This document shows positions 63,740-64,000 of a stretch of DNA of 64,000 nt, one piece after another. Numbering within the stretch: position 1 is the stretch's first letter; the number at the start of each line of letters is the position of its first letter. Below the pieces are notes generated by a model, which saw only the letters and a list, made by a program, of their open reading frames with translations, was not told where the DNA came from and did not search any database. The position numbers and the translations under genes are program-made. Origin of the DNA: Asparagopsis taxiformis (taxonomy: Eukaryota > Rhodophyta > Florideophyceae > Bonnemaisoniales > Bonnemaisoniaceae). The DNA lies in NCBI GenBank assembly GCA_030407315.1, contig JALQPE010002389.1, forward strand, positions 1 through 64,000. Direction: 5' to 3'.

Positions 63740-64000
63740 ATGAATTACGCTGTGTCGAATTCCAGCGCGTCGCCCAGGCAACCGTTGCCAACGTCAGCGG
63801 ACGCCGAAGCCGACGTGGCCTTGTCAGCAGAAGCGATCTTCGCGACTGATCGATCTATCCCGCCGGATATCGAGGCGATCGGCCAGCTACCACGTACGGT
63901 AAGCCCGTTTGAGTCCGTGAGTATGGACCCCGCAACGCGCGGTCAGCTCAACGAAGGGAACGTGACTCCCACGGCACTACGTGTAGTGTACGAAGACCTT
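63740..64000 (+). CDS. Partial ORF, probable gag start (runs off window)
   Basis: ATG at 63740 opens a frame of 87 codons still open at the window end (MNYAVSNSSASPRQPL ...). It begins about 80 bases after a primer binding site, where gag is expected. The visible part is Ala/Ser/Pro-rich and acidic and has no diagnostic domain. Confidence 0.5.
   Translation, partial: MNYAVSNSSASPRQPLPTSADAEADVALSAEAIFATDRSIPPDIEAIGQLPRTVSPFESVSMDPATRGQLNEGNVTPTALRVVYEDL

Noticed and set aside
1..64000. tRNA, rRNA or telomeric repeats
   Set aside because: None seen; the only tRNA-like string is the half-tRNA match in the copia primer binding site.

Overview
This is a eukaryotic window built almost entirely from mobile DNA; I recognise no ordinary host gene. 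Intron-poor element genes of 1,100 to 1,400 codons, LTR retrotransposons of both superfamilies, nuclear localisation motifs, a SET domain, a chromodomain and a spliceosomal-type GT-AG intron all point to a nuclear genome. I cannot name the organism. An intron-poor, retrotransposon-rich genome such as a red alga is my weak preference, with a fungus as the alternative.

1 to about 23.83 kb is one large DNA transposon of CACTA/EnSpm (Tnp2-like) type. It has a DDE transposase, arrays of GGCAGT/ACTGCC subterminal repeats at both sides, and a right terminus whose inward reading starts CACTACTGAG. Its cargo is unusual: a ParB-like / DNA methyltransferase / SET fusion (15469-18978, minus); two ParB-like / 2-oxoglutarate-Fe(II) dioxygenase-like proteins (7208-10732 intact, 11756-14546 decayed at the N-terminus); a protein with a possible Tudor-like fold (19710-21098); and a coiled-coil protein (21613-23136, minus). 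A dyad module centred on AATAATACCGGTATTATT lies beyond the 3' end of every one of the six genes. I read this as a selfish element carrying its own DNA-modification writer and candidate oxidative modifier or eraser, plus a histone-methylation-type domain.

23.83-26.5 kb is the truncated 3' part of a Ty3/gypsy element (antisense ORF relic, polypurine tract, LTR), apparently interrupted by the DNA transposon. 26.5-32.6 kb is GC-rich repetitive non-coding DNA with a further LTR end and primer binding site. 32.6-35.6 kb holds a small gene with Tudor-like features, GGACGTCC repeats, a pyrimidine-rich tract and one arm of a long inverted repeat whose other arm lies at 58.5-60.4 kb.

38.7-57.4 kb is a 12.4-kb chromodomain-bearing gypsy element (minus strand) with 683-bp LTRs and a large extra ORF antisense to gag-pol. 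It is interrupted in gag by a complete 6,287-bp Ty1/copia element (minus strand, 488-bp LTRs, target duplication GTCGT). The copia element carries an extra two-zinc-finger ORF whose ATG appears to be made by splicing. 61.1-62.4 kb is a tandem array resembling alternating 12-nt and 27-nt micro-exons. The window ends with another LTR, a primer binding site and the start of an ORF that runs off the edge.
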